A DNA stretch of 64,000 nucleotides from Nematopogon swammerdamellus (GCA_946902875.1 OX336340.1:8143739-8207738); one strand, 5' to 3'; shown: positions 47,284-57,439, numbered from the stretch's first letter. The notes: generated by a model from the sequence alone, not told the origin. Made by a program: numbers and translations.

Positions 47284-47633
47284 TTACTTTTTGTATTTTT
47301 TCAAAGTTCTGTTATTTACTAAGTTAGGCAGAAAGAAATAATGTCATTTTTAGTTTTGTTTTGCTATTTAATAATTTTTTTCTATTGCATGTAATTTTTT
47401 CATCAATATTCTGAGGTCTTACTTGAAAGGGGATAAAAATACAATGAAGTTTCTAATTTCGCACTAAACTACTTGCAGTTTTATTAGGAAAGGACACCTT
47501 TAATATATTCAATAAAAAAAATCGTGATTTTCCTATTATTTTACACATAAAAATTGAATTTAAAATTGCTCGTCGATTAGACGTATGGTTAGCTTTTGAG
47601 GGATACTGGGGAAGGTTAGCTTACTAGGGTTAA

Positions 47634-48085
47634 AGTCAATATATGTAGTAGGTACGTTAAACCCTTACCCGCGTATGATGAACAGTTTAATTTATAAAGT
47701 GTATATCTCATGCACTCTAGGACCTAGGGAAACGTCAGCATTAATCATATCCTTAATTGAATAGTCATATTTAAATATTCCTATAAATACATAGCATCAT
47801 GCCTGTTTCCCAGCGGGGTACGCAGAGACAACGGATCTCCACGTGCCACGATTCTGACACACCTCTGCCGTATATTCTCTCCCATTCTCATAATGTTCTT
47901 CAATATGCTCGTCGGTTACGGGTATTACGCACTTGACCATTTTTGATCACATACTGACCAGGTACGTGCGCCTAGAGGGTGACCCTTCCCGACTCTTTCA
48001 CTCACATTCCCTACATAAATTTCGGTCGTTAGTCTCCTATCCCCTAATCTTCTAACATGTTCGAACCCTTAGATTTCGCCTTCAA
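47634..48085. repeat. Decayed dispersed repeat
   Basis: 47,795-48,070 has CTGTTTCCCAGCGGGGTACG, ATCTCCACGTGCCACGATTC and TGCTCGTCGGTTACGGGT, which I recognise as typical of a common moth/butterfly retroelement region. No frame remains. 47,634-47,790 shows nothing. Confidence 0.45.
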
Positions 48086-48615
48086 GAAAAATATGTCCCC
48101 ATAAAATATAAGTATTAATGTAAATAGCTTGATATCACTACACAAACCATCTCTTATCTAGGTACTAATAAATTACATTTCTCTTCCGTCTGCCATTAAC
48201 TTGAAATGTTGTATATTAAATACAGCCGCTACCACTACAGCAGTACTACCAAGCCTCAGTACTATTCCTATCCCTGAAATTTTCTGAAGTGCAACTTCAG
48301 CAATTATCATAAGCATAACCGAGGTGTAAGTATTGTAAAAATATAGGATCTTGTGAATACGTACTTTCGTACGTACGTACGTAATTTCGACATAGTATAG
48401 TTTTATGTTGTATCTGATGTTAAGAGAGGAAATTCCTGGCGGTTCCGAAGCATAGGGGTATGCTGCTACCCACTGCTGGAACAATATCCCGCCTCACATT
48501 TCATCACCTTCAAACATACCTTGCTCACATGCAGAAATCTTGATGAAAACGGTCCGCTTTCTTACCTTATCACTACTACTATTTTACTCTTATTATACTC
48601 ATTACTACTATTCTC
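48086..48615. other. Mostly unrecognised; (GTAC)n at 48,365
   Basis: A short TACG/GTAC microsatellite (about 48,368-48,382). No gene. Confidence 0.3.
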
Positions 48616-48618
48616 AAA

Positions 48619-48725
48619 TCAAAACAAACGTGCAGTTCGCATAATAAAGTTTTATGGCTTAGTAAAGGGAATCTCCGTTCACTAAGCCATAAAATTTTAT
48701 TGTGCGAGCTGCACGTTTGTTTTGA
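48619..48725. mobile_element. Hairpin element, 45-bp arms, 17-bp loop
   Basis: 48,619-48,663 and 48,681-48,725 are close complements (TCAAAACAAACGTGCAGTTC and so on). Small size and tight loop suggest an miRNA-like fold if transcribed. No target repeat defined. Confidence 0.8.
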
Positions 48726-48859
48726 TAATAGTATAGTATTTTTAGTATTGTTTTGTCTTTTAGCTTCTTGGTGCTATGTTGTCGTTATGACAGCGTTGTT
48801 TTGAACCGACTTCTTTTGCTTTTTGTTCTTTATGGGTTTCCATATCCGTACGCAAGCCC

Positions 48860-49085
48860 CTTACTAGGTGGTAGGCTCAAATTGTAGCCGACTGAGTTGG
48901 TACCACCGTACTGCATGTAAGATGGCCGCATAGCAGCCTCGGTTGTGTTACCCTCTAGTGCAGTATAGCCAGCAATCCAGGGAAGTCTCCGGTATGGCAC
49001 CTACCTTTTCGGAGGTGATATTCGCTGGTCGGAGCATGTGATTTGCCCAACCGACTCAGCCACTTATACCGGATTACTTACATAA
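48860..49085 (+). repeat. SINE (family B), 5'-truncated
   Basis: GGTAGGCTCAAATTGTAGCC, GTACCACCGTACTGCATG, ATGGCCGCATAGCAGCC and CCGGATTACTTACATAAAAC. Matches 15,750-16,112 (minus) and 1,578-1,714. The tRNA-like head is absent. Confidence 0.75.
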
Positions 49086-49105
49086 AACAAAAACATTTTT
49101 AAGCG

Positions 49106-49239
49106 CAGCAGGTCTATTCTTGTAAATTCTGACAGCGGAATCAGCGCTGTTGTGGCGCTAAGAGCCACATTGGTAAGTATGTCTCAGCGCCACATCAGCG
49201 CTGATTCCGCTGTCAGAATTTATAAGAATAGACCTGCTG
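49106..49239. mobile_element. Hairpin element, about 55-bp arms
   Basis: 49,106-49,161 and 49,183-49,239 are near-perfect complements (CAGCAGGTCTATTCTTGTAA, GACAGCGGAATCAGCGCTG). Loop about 21 bp. It directly abuts the SINE tail at 49,085. Confidence 0.85.
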
Positions 49240-49400
49240 GTCTGGCGTCGCGCGCCGCCGCGCCCCGCCGCCGCGCGCGGTTCGCCTGGCCTACTTCCAT
49301 ATTTGAACCGTATTAGGTATCCGGTTGAAATTTCACATACATGTGTTATTATGACGGATATTCTGAAAATAATAATAAAAAAACAAAATGTAAAAAATTT
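49240..49400 (-). repeat. GC-rich patch and partial (GTCY)n element
   Basis: 49,245-49,285 is a run of GCGCCGCCGCGCC-type sequence. 49,290-49,400 matches the TTTGAACCGTATTAGGTATCC to GAAATTTCACATA part of the (GTCY)n elements on minus; the microsatellite itself seems replaced by the GC-rich patch. Confidence 0.5.
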
Positions 49401-50054
49401 TGAACAATACAAGAAACGTGTTTTTTTTCAAGGTTTTTTGTTTTTTTTTGGTCTATCGTAAAAAGTTGCGTCAAAAAATGCGTCAAACGTGATGGGAAAC
49501 TGTAAAGTAAAACAAATAAATAATAAAAAATCATATTCTTTCTCGTGAAAATTGTGTTTGCCTTAAAATAATTAGGTTTTATTTTTAAACTTTGCCAGCG
49601 AAATGGTAGTGCCGCATTTCTAGTTTTCTAAAAAAGTTTCTATCTTCTGTCATCCCAACAGCTTAACAAACACTTGAAAACCCCGAAGTGACGTCCGAAA
49701 CGAATCTGGCGAAACTTTAAAATTAATTTTATCCATGCCAGTAAATTCCACAACTTTTGGAAAGTTGGTGCGATTCGTCCGGTCTGTCGGATTGGCGGCG
49801 CGCGGTCTAGTAATATATATTCGGTGGCGCGGTGCAGTGGTGCGGCTTCCTTTATGGAAGTTTTTCTTTGAAGTACCGACCGAGCCGTCGGGAACAGGTT
49901 TTCCTATCGGATTCGCCACGAGCCTGCTCTGCATATTGCCATACCGGCTTACTGAGGGTCGGGCGGGCGCGGTGCGAGGTAGCGAGAGGGTTTCCACCTG
50001 CGACGCAATCCTGCATTCATCGTGCTTGTAAGTCAAATTCACAAATGTAACTAC
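49401..50054. other. Nothing recognised
   Basis: A CG-rich stretch, 49,780-50,000, is open in several frames on both strands (up to 130 codons, minus) but shows no family. Possible host exon or promoter; not supported further. Confidence 0.25.
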
Positions 50055-50064
50055 ATTCTCAGTG

Positions 50065-50310
50065 TCCGCCTCGGTAGCTCAGTGGTGTGGTCGGTCGACT
50101 GTCGGTCGTGATCATAAGCACACCTGGGCGGGGTCAGTACTTGGATGGGTGACCGTTCGACCGTTGGAAGACCGTGGTTCGGATTCCACATAAAACTGTA
50201 GATCCCTTCCCTTCTTACCTTACTACGTGGTAGGGTTAAACCCGCCCGGGTTGATACCACCGCACTGAATGAAATGTCGGTTGAAACGGCTATGTAAATA
50301 GTTGTATGTT
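50065..50310 (+). repeat. Chimeric tRNA/5S-rRNA SINE (family A1)
   Basis: The head contains an A box, TAGCTCAGTGG (50,075-50,085), then a 5S-rRNA-like stretch with GTCAGTACTTGGATGGGTGA (50,132-50,151, the 5S internal-promoter box C), then a B box within GGTTCGGATTCCAC (50,176-50,189). The body carries GTAGGGTTAAACCCGCCCGG, ACCACCGCACTGAATG and GAAACGGCTATGTAAATAG. The 3' end is lost where it meets the LINE tail at 50,325. Pol III type-1 and type-2 elements in one head. Confidence 0.8.
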
Positions 50311-50324
50311 GGTTGTATGTATGT

Positions 50325-50415
50325 ACGTATATATTCTTTATTGTACACCAATTAATACAAATTAGGCACAACAGGCGAGTTTAATGCTGCGAGGCATTCT
50401 ATTCTAACTAACCTT
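50325..50415 (-). repeat. LINE-type 3' UTR end
   Basis: Minus strand: GGTTAGTTAGAATAGAATGC, CTCGCCTGTTGTGCCTAAT, then GTACAATAAAGAATATAT. Same end as 10,385-10,485. Confidence 0.6.
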
Positions 50416-50878
50416 AATACTATTGGAAATTATTATCCCGTTTCTTTGCCTCATGTGATTAATAGTTCGTGTTTTCCGTGTTTAGGGGGGTAAAAAACAT
50501 AAATGCCGAAAGACGATTTTGTTTGGAGAAAGTTAACTTCCGCCTTGTCTTAAAGAAATGTAAAGTTCCTCTCGCTTGATAAAAGTGTGACGGAAAAAAA
50601 AACACCTATTTTTTATGCCAAAACCCCACATAAAAACAGTACTGTACAATTAAAACATCTAAGTTATTCACAAAAATTAGCACACACTACCGTAAAAATT
50701 AATAGAAGTAAAACTTGTAATAAGTAAGAAAATATAAAAAAATATATATAAAATTAAGAAAATCAAAATAATAAGCTAACAATTGGGCATCAAAATGTTC
50801 AAAGCCTACGAGAAAAGGGCCAGTTATTAGAGTTATTTTTAAAAGACAACAATGTTTATATATGTTTTGTTTCAGAAT
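50416..50878. other. Nothing recognised
   Basis: AT-rich; a minus frame rich in K, Y and F reflects composition. Confidence 0.3.
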
Positions 50879-50985
50879 CTTTTTTTTTTTTTTTTTTATG
50901 GAAACTGACACGGTTGGCTACATCACCTACAACGTCCGTGATGTCAGCCCATAACACCGGGTGAACTAGGTGCCATGTCATCTTG
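50879..50985 (-). repeat. SINE family A 3' end with poly-A
   Basis: T run at 50,880-50,898 (poly-A on minus), then ACTGACACGGTTGGCTACAT and CAGCCCATAACACCGGGTG. 5'-truncated after about 85 bases, as expected for an L1-like retrotransposed SINE. Confidence 0.8.
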
Positions 50986-51215
50986 GACAGACTCCTGTGA
51001 ATTACTCGCTCAACAACATTATTCTGGAATAAGTAGCTATCAAAGGAAAAATTCTTTTATAGGCGGGACACAAATGTTTGTCAGATACGACCTGAAAGTA
51101 AAGCTTGGCCATATATTGTTAATAATGTGAATTGGCGAATAATTCGAAGTTAGCTGTATTGAGATGGAATATTTTATCGTGCTTTCTGTGTATAGATCGC
51201 CATATTATATAATAT
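50986..51215. other. Nothing recognised
   Basis: Unique-looking AT-rich DNA between two elements. Confidence 0.3.
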
Positions 51216-52282
51216 ACAGGGTGTTCGGCACATGGACCGACAAAAATTTTTGGTGGGTAAGTGGGGTCATTCGCAAGGTTTTGACTTATGACACCTTTTG
51301 TCTTATGTCACGTGGTATCGAGATACGATTTTTTTTCTTTATTTTTGAAAATTACCAAAATCTCAGCTTTAACCCCTTGTAACTTTTTTGTTTATGATTA
51401 TATCTACACAAAATAAAATGTATTTGGTTTTACGATGTATCCTTGTTCTAGGAAAAATATCTTTTGATGAAGTCCATGAAAAGGACTTATGACCTCCCAA
51501 AGTCCCAAAGACGAGTAAAAATATGACAAAATCTTAATTTCTTAATTAATTAAAAAAAAAAGTAACAGCAATTGAGAGCTTCACTTTCCTTTAAAAAGTT
51601 CGCTAGTTTACGCCCTTTCCAACGGTATACCATATGCCATACAAATATTTCACTATGTGACCAAAATTAGGGACAGAGACCAGTAACAGAACGACAATAA
51701 CTTTGTAACAGTCCACTTTATCGATACTTATTGAGAGCGTTTTCAGGAGCATTTTCTTTAGAACATGTAACGGTCGCGCGGGTACTGTTCAATTTCAATT
51801 CCAACTACTACTGCTTCCATTGTTAACCTAATTTTGGCCACATAGTGAATGATTCGTATTACATGTGGTATATCGTTGGAAAGGGCGTAAACGAACGAAC
51901 TTTTTAAATGAAAATGAAGCTCTCAATTGCTGTCCGTTTTTTTTAGTGAATTAAGAAATTAAGATTCTGTCATATTTTTACTCGTCCTCGGAACTTTGGG
52001 AGGTAATAAGTCCTTTTCATGGTATTAATTTCATCAAATGAGATTTTTTCTAGAACAAGAATACATCGATATCAAATAAATTTTATTTCGAGCAGATATA
52101 ATTATAAACAAAAAAGTTACAAGGGGTTAAGCTAAGATTTTTGTTATTTTCAAAAATAAAGAAAAAAAATCGTATCTCGATACCATGTGACACCAGACAA
52201 AAGGTGTCATAGGTCAACACCTTGCAAATGAACCCACTTACCTACAATCAATTTTTGTCGGTTCATGTGCCGAACACCCTGT
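51216..52282. mobile_element. Large foldback element, copy 2, complete
   Basis: Starts ACAGGGTGTTCGGCACATGG and ends with the complement, CATGTGCCGAACACCCTGT. Arms 51,216-51,690 and 51,828-52,282 are near complements of one another across about 450 bp, spacer about 140 bp. Same blocks and order as copy 1. No protein. It sits directly upstream of the LINE at 52,300. Confidence 0.9.
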
Positions 52283-52299
52283 TTAATGAGTGTATTGTC

Positions 52300-52600
52300 G
52301 TTTTCAGATAAATTAGAAGACATTTTGCGTACAATTAATAGTAATAACAACAAATAAATAATAATATGCGGTGACTTCAATGTTCGTTTTACATTAAGTA
52401 AACAAGAAAAACACGAATTATCTGATTTAATGGATAGTTTCTTAACTATATACGAATACAATAGAGTAACCGATGCATGTACATCGTGTATAGATAAAAT
52501 TTTTACTGATGCAGAAACCTTACAATCAATCTATTACAATGTATTTCACGGTGTTCACTCTGATCATTATGTTCAAATAATATAAATTAAATGGGAATCT
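52300..52600 (+). pseudogene. LINE endonuclease domain (EEP), decayed
   Basis: Plus strand: KLEDILRTINSNNNK, stop, IIICGDFNVRF, KQEKHELSDLMDSFLTIYEY, NRVTDACTSCIDKIFTDA, then FHGVHSDHYVQII. GDFN and SDH are the catalytic motifs of apurinic-type endonucleases in jockey/CR1-like LINEs. One early stop, otherwise the frame is open. Upstream N-terminal residues have been lost at the foldback element. Confidence 0.8.
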
Positions 52601-52935
52601 AAATGTATTAAAAATCTGTATTATTGAGTAAAATAGTAAATAGTGACACCACTAAATGCGTTAAATACAGATCTAGCTGTCGAATTTGGAAACTATGAAA
52701 ATACAATTGACTTTATAAATGATAGCTCAAGTCTTGCTAATTGCTTACATATTTTTCTACTATTGTTCAGGAAGCAAGGAAAAAGGTCAAAGCAAGTTAT
52801 AAAGCAGCATTACAATATTTAGGAAGTTACACGCCACGAAACATTAAAACCAGTCTCACATCCTCAAATAAAAAAAAATATTAGAGATCTAAAGACAAAA
52901 ACTCACAAGATCTGTGGAATATTTCGGCGGAACTA
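52601..52935 (+). pseudogene. LINE linker region, decayed
   Basis: Expected to hold the linker between endonuclease and RT. Reading frames are interrupted; the lysine-rich fragments fit but are not diagnostic. Confidence 0.4.
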
Positions 52936-53520
52936 ATGAATTCACTAACTTATAGTATTACAAATCCATTAATTACAGTAAGAAATCAATACTTTAAAGC
53001 AGGTACATTCCCTGATTTACTTAAAATAACCAGGTTAGTACCATTGTTTAAAAAGGGATGTCATAATACTATTGGAAATTATCGTCCCATTTCTATGTTT
53101 AGTAAAGTATTTGAAAACAACGAATTAAATTATCGGGAAGTGGCATACAACGCACCGAATTGAGGCGCGCTATTGGTGAGCATTCAGCACCCTCTCCAAT
53201 CGTTGTCTCTCCTTTATACGTATCAAATTGCCATTTAACCGTCTTACTCTATCGACGTTCACAGAGCGGAAACGTAACGTGATGTATGAGGCGCTCGCGC
53301 ACTTACGCTGTTTTAAATATTGGCAATATACAGAACAACTCCAATCGCACCTTTCTACCGGTAAAATGTATGACGAGGGCCCGTCCAGAAAGTAGAATGT
53401 CGTTGTTTGAAAAGGCTTTAGAAAAAAAGGTTCATTAAATTTTTTAATGAAAATATCATATTAAAGTATAAACAATTTGGATTCCGCAAGGGTAGAGAAT
53501 TATTGACATATCATTTTTGT
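52936..53520 (+). pseudogene. LINE reverse transcriptase start, split by insert
   Basis: ITNPLITVRNQYFKAGTFPD, LLKITRLVPLFKKGCHNTIG, NYRPISMFSKVFE (RT motif 1/2), insert, then KALEKKV and, after a frameshift, NENIILKYKQFGFRKGREL (QFGFR motif). Joined across the insert the frame reads on without a gap, SKVFEKALEKKV. The YxDD region and the 3' half are missing after 53,520. Confidence 0.8.
53118..53405. mobile_element. 288-bp insert with 8-bp target duplication
   Basis: TTTGAAAA is at 53,110-53,117 and again at 53,406-53,413. The insert starts CAACGAATTAAATTATC and its right end reverse complement starts CAACGACATTC, so short inverted ends (6-7 bp) are present. 8-bp duplications are made by hAT and P elements. 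The centre (GCGCTCGCGCACTTACGC) is CG-richer than the LINE. No transposase. Confidence 0.75.
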
Positions 53521-53827
53521 TCTACCAATAATGCGTTGAATTGAAATTGAAATATCCTATTGATCACTAATTTTACAAAGGAGCGATAGACTAGATTAAT
53601 ACCTAATGAATTAAATCCTAGCTAGACTTAGGATGTGGGGGAGTTATAATCACTCCCATCTATTACTTATAAGTACAACTGAATATTTAGAAGTACCACC
53701 AGCATACCGGAGAGAGAACCTAGGATGTTGGTCGGACGGGCCCGGATTACGAGGGCTTCGTGTGGTCGGGCTCGGCTTGGTAATGCAGCATGAATAACGA
53801 ATTGTGCTAGTATATACATACTTAGTT
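53521..53827. other. Nothing recognised
   Basis: Includes GGTCGGACGGGCCCGGATTA (53,730); no family recognised. Confidence 0.3.
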
Positions 53828-54610
53828 TCTTACATACTGAACCGATTCGGATCTGTAGCGCCGGACATATATACGTACATACTGACTTTAGATCTCTAGC
53901 GTTGAATGTCAGCCTCCCTCTCGGTAGCTCAGTGGTGCGGCCGGTCGACTGTTGTTAAGCAATGCTGAGCGCGGTCAGTACTTGGATGGGTGACCCCTCG
54001 ACCGTTGGAGGCTGACCGTGGTTCGGATTCCACGTTAAACTGTAGGTCCCTTCCCTTCTTACCTTACTAGGTGGTAGGGTTTATCCCGGCCGGGTTGGTA
54101 CCACCGCACTGAGCGAAACGTCCGTCGAAACGGCTATGTAAATAGTACGTGTTTTCCGTCCAGTTCAGTTTGCCGAGATGAAATGAAGGGAAGCACTGAC
54201 ATGGCACCTAGTTTACCCGGTGTTATGGGCTGACATCACGGATGTTGTAGGTGATGTAGCCAACCGTGTCAGTTTCCATAAAAAAGAGTTTACAGCGCCC
54301 GGCTTACATAATAACTTTCAATCTGTAGCGACGGTCTTCAATACTGAGTTTGATCTGTAACGCCCGACTTAACTTTGGATCTACAGAGCTGAACTATGTA
54401 GTTAGTTTACAGTTATAACGCCAGACTTACATACTGAGTTTTGATCTGCAGCGCAGTACTTACATATGTACCGAGTTTACAGCTGTACCGTCCGACTTCA
54501 CGCTGAGTTCCGATCTGTACCACTAATCTTACGTAGGTAGGTACTGAGTTTACGTCTTTGGTGGCCGACTCACATGCTGACTTTTGATCTGTAGTGCCGA
54601 AATAGATTCA
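53828..54610. repeat. Decayed minisatellite, about 32-34 bp unit
   Basis: About 12 diverged units of the form ACTTACATACTGAGTTT, GATCTGTAGCGCCCG can be lined up: two at 53,831-53,905, a SINE, then nine or ten from 54,286 to 54,608, with a further unit near 54,730. Some units read TTTACAGCTG in place of GATCTGTAG. Spacing varies 26-41 bp through small indels. No reading frame. Confidence 0.7.
53912..54285 (+). repeat. Chimeric tRNA/5S-rRNA SINE (family A1), full length
   Basis: A box TAGCTCAGTGG (53,925-53,935), then 5S-rRNA-like sequence from GTTAAGCAATG to GTCAGTACTTGGATGGGTGA (53,953-53,994), then a B box in GGTTCGGATTCCAC (54,020-54,033). The body has ACCTTACTAGGTGGTAGGG, CCACCGCACTGAG, GAAACGGCTATGTAAATAG, and the 3' end is CCAACCGTGTCAGTTTCCAT and an A tail. 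Inserted in the minisatellite. The 5S part covers the box-C region but lacks the 5' half of 5S RNA. Confidence 0.85.
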
Positions 54611-56129
54611 AATTTAAATATGAGATATGACTTTTGCAATGATCCGAGGTTTGTTTGGCTGTATGGAGTATGTACTGTAACTATAATACAGGGTTGCTAG
54701 TATCTGAGATTAGCGAAAACAATATAGCCTCTGGCTTACATACACTAACTTTGATAAATAGTGTCTACTACCAATTAATCATCCTTTACAATATTCATAA
54801 CTGGCAGTTTGAGCCTTAGAGTAATTAAATGGTTGTTTGTTATGTCATTGTGCGGACTCAGCAGCTGTGACATTTACAAGCGCTACACATGTGTACAATA
54901 AAGCGCGTCACATATGATGGAGATACTATGTATATTATTTTATCTTAAGGCTGCGATATGCAAATTTCGAGATTTTTGAAATTTTTAAAAATGTATTTCA
55001 GAGAAACCAGGCCACACAGAAAAAATATAAAAATTTATCACGAAAGCCAAGAATAGACAGAACTTTATAAAAAAAATTGTACTCAAAATGTGGCTTATTT
55101 ACTTAACAAACCCCCTTCAAACCCCACTTTGTCGTAAATAATTGCTAACATGGTGTTTTTAGCAGCCTTTTCCAGGGTCAACCTATACAAAAACTAAAAA
55201 AACAAGCAGGATAAACCCTCGTCCTCATCTTTTTCTTGGGCTTCTCCTGAACATTTTGTGTATAAGGGTCTTGATTTCCTTAATAATTTCTTCTAAAAAA
55301 AAACGTAATTTATGGTTCTCTGTCGTGTTTTTTTTTGGCAAAAGTTACATGTTTTAAGAAATAAATCACTAAGCATGTTATAATTCATATATTTTAATTG
55401 AAAAGAAAAAAAATCCCATTGAAAAATATGAGTATTTGGTATCGAAAATTATTCTAATAAATGGCACATATTATAAGCCAAACGCTCATTGTTCGCAAGT
55501 TTTGCATAGGCGGAATAGGGCCTTAAGATGCCCTAAGTTGAAATTTTATAGTACACCTATCTTTATGTATCATACACGCCTACGATATGATAATATTTTA
55601 TGAAATCTATGCATTCTCATAAGAGGCTAATGACCGGGTAATCAGTACCGCAGAATTGATGCAGACCTATGAAAAGTTGACGGTAAGTATAGATAATGGG
55701 TTTTCAATCTACAGGATCATCTCTAGTGAACACCAAAGCTAAAACTGCAAATGTTTTTCGCTCAAAGAAAAATCAAAGCTAGTTATAATGTTAAAATGTT
55801 TCATAATCATGAAAATAAAAAATGATTTGCTCGAAATTCGCGTCTCCGTCATTTTATTTATATGTATGTACCGTGAGGCGATTTCCGCATCACTAAAAAG
55901 GAAACTGCATCGCGTTCTCTTTCTCTCCTGGCTCTCGCCCGTGTATCCGCTGAATGAGGAATGAAGATTCAGCTGAGCGCATGACGTCATTACGGACGAT
56001 ATCGCCTTAAGAGTCTGCCTAGGACCTGTCACACGTTTATTGTGATATATTTCCATTAGGTCATCCTAGGACAAAATATTGTAGTATCTTCATCGTCTGT
56101 GACGCGTTTAAAGTTATACGTATCTACAC
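54611..56129. other. Nothing recognised
   Basis: AT-rich. Short frames (up to 105 codons on minus near 55,739-56,056) have no known product. Confidence 0.3.
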
Positions 56130-56290
56130 TAATACTATAAAGAGGTAAACTTTGTAAGTTTGGATGTAGGAGGTAACCTCAGAAAATACTCATCCGATTT
56201 AAAAAAATCTTTGACCTATATTTAAACCATTTTCCTCAGGATGAACATAGGTTATGCGAGCGAAGCCGCGGGCAAAAGCTAGTAATGTGA
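56130..56290 (+). repeat. Dispersed repeat, copy 1
   Basis: TAATACTATAAAGAGGTAAAC, GAAAATACTCATCCGATTT and GCGAGCGAAGCCGCGGGCAA, AAGCTAGTAAT. The end matches 42,425 and (reversed) 23,605. Copy 2 is at 56,500-56,672. Confidence 0.65.
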
Positions 56291-56317
56291 TTTAAGATTA
56301 CCGTGGTTAACATTCAT

Positions 56318-56496
56318 AGTGGAAATATTTATTTACGGCTTTACTCACGGTTTTTGTATCGCGTTGCCGCGGAGTTCCTCGTTGACCGCCGCCGGACACA
56401 GGAGCTCGCTTGACAATGGCTCGAATGTCCGAGTCGAAACGTCGCGGCAACGCGATACAAAAACCGTGAGTAAAGCCGTAAATAAATATTTCCACT
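56318..56496. mobile_element. Hairpin element, perfect 54-bp arms
   Basis: 56,318-56,371 and 56,443-56,496 are exact complements (AGTGGAAATATTTATTTACG to GCGTTGCCGCG). Loop 71 bp, CG-rich. Located between two direct copies of another repeat. Confidence 0.9.
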
Positions 56497-56499
56497 AAG

Positions 56500-56672
56500 A
56501 AAAGCTAGTAATATTATAATGAGGTAACGTTTGTAAGTTTGTAAGTTTAGCTGTTGGAGGTAATCTCCGAAAATACTCATCCGATTTAAAAAATTATTTG
56601 ACCAATATTTAGAATGGACCTTCAGGATGGACATTAGGCTATGCGAGCGAAGCCACAGGCAAAATCTAGTGG
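56500..56672 (+). repeat. Dispersed repeat, copy 2
   Basis: CTAGTAATATTATAATGAGG, then CCGAAAATACTCATCCGATT and GCGAGCGAAGCCACAGGCAA, AATCTAGTGG. About 80 percent like copy 1 by eye, in the same orientation. Confidence 0.65.
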
Positions 56673-57439
56673 TATATATACACTGGTCGTATACGTGTAT
56701 TAACATGAGAAGATAGTAACTTGTCTCATTCTTAACTTATCTAAGCACCAAATAAAACGTTTTTTTTTTAGATAAACAGTAGATATATTAATAAAGTTTA
56801 AATTAAGTATTCATATCGGGCCATTAAGTTGACTGTAACAAACTGCCTAATGTAATAAGCCCGCCCTTGCCATACATTAAGTGGCATAAAGTGTAATATT
56901 ATTATTATAAAAAAATATAAAACACATTTTACTACATACGAGTACATGCATAGTTTGATCTTACCTACCTATAAATCTAATTAAATTAAACGTGATAAGT
57001 TCCTTCCTCGTAAATAACACACAATTAAAACCAATATCACATTATTACAAAGCGCATGGTTTTATTTCCATTATAATTTATAGTTCTTACAATAACATTA
57101 TTCGAAATGTAAATGTTATTTTTAGGGAATGGCTTGTACGTTTCGAGTGCTTTTATAAATGAGCTTTGTTATTTCAGGGCTTTCTCTCTTTCCATTAAAT
57201 TAAATTCTGGAGTGAAATGGCGAATGAGAGCGAATAATTCATTTCATCCAAGCTGGACATAACTTCAGCACATTTTCAATGAAGCAGGATGCCATGTGAT
57301 GCGTGGCGCCGCCCGCCGTCTCGTTACGCACTTCCGGTTGGCGGGGGGATGGTATCGGGGCGGAGCGGAGGGTCTCGCGCCAAAAGGCGTGTACAGTCAG
57401 TGTATATACGTACGTACAGTCAGTCACACTGAATGGGAG
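56673..57439. other. Mostly unrecognised
   Basis: CG-rich at 57,300-57,385 (TGGCGGGGGGATGGTATCGG); no gene recognised. Confidence 0.3.

Larger units (their letters stand above)
46449..47633 (+). mobile_element. piggyBac element, internally deleted, both ends present
   Basis: Flanked by TTAA on both sides (46,449-46,452 and 47,630-47,633). Left end CCCTAGAAAGCTAACGTTCG; right end reverse complement CCCTAGTAAGCTAACCTTC. Subterminal direct repeats GCTCGTCGATTCGACGTATG (46,631) and GCTCGTCGATTAGACGTATG (47,568) share the palindrome CGTCGATTCGACG, also at 46,471. Inside are the first 50 or so and last 130 or so residues of the transposase; the DDD catalytic core is missing. Intact ends mean it could be mobilised by a full-length source. 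Confidence 0.95.

Noticed and set aside
49650..50042. 130-codon minus frame as a gene
   Set aside because: CG-rich stretch open in several frames on both strands; no recognisable product.
53953..53994. Genuine 5S rRNA gene
   Set aside because: Only about a third of 5S RNA is present (box-C side); the 5' half is replaced by tRNA-like sequence.
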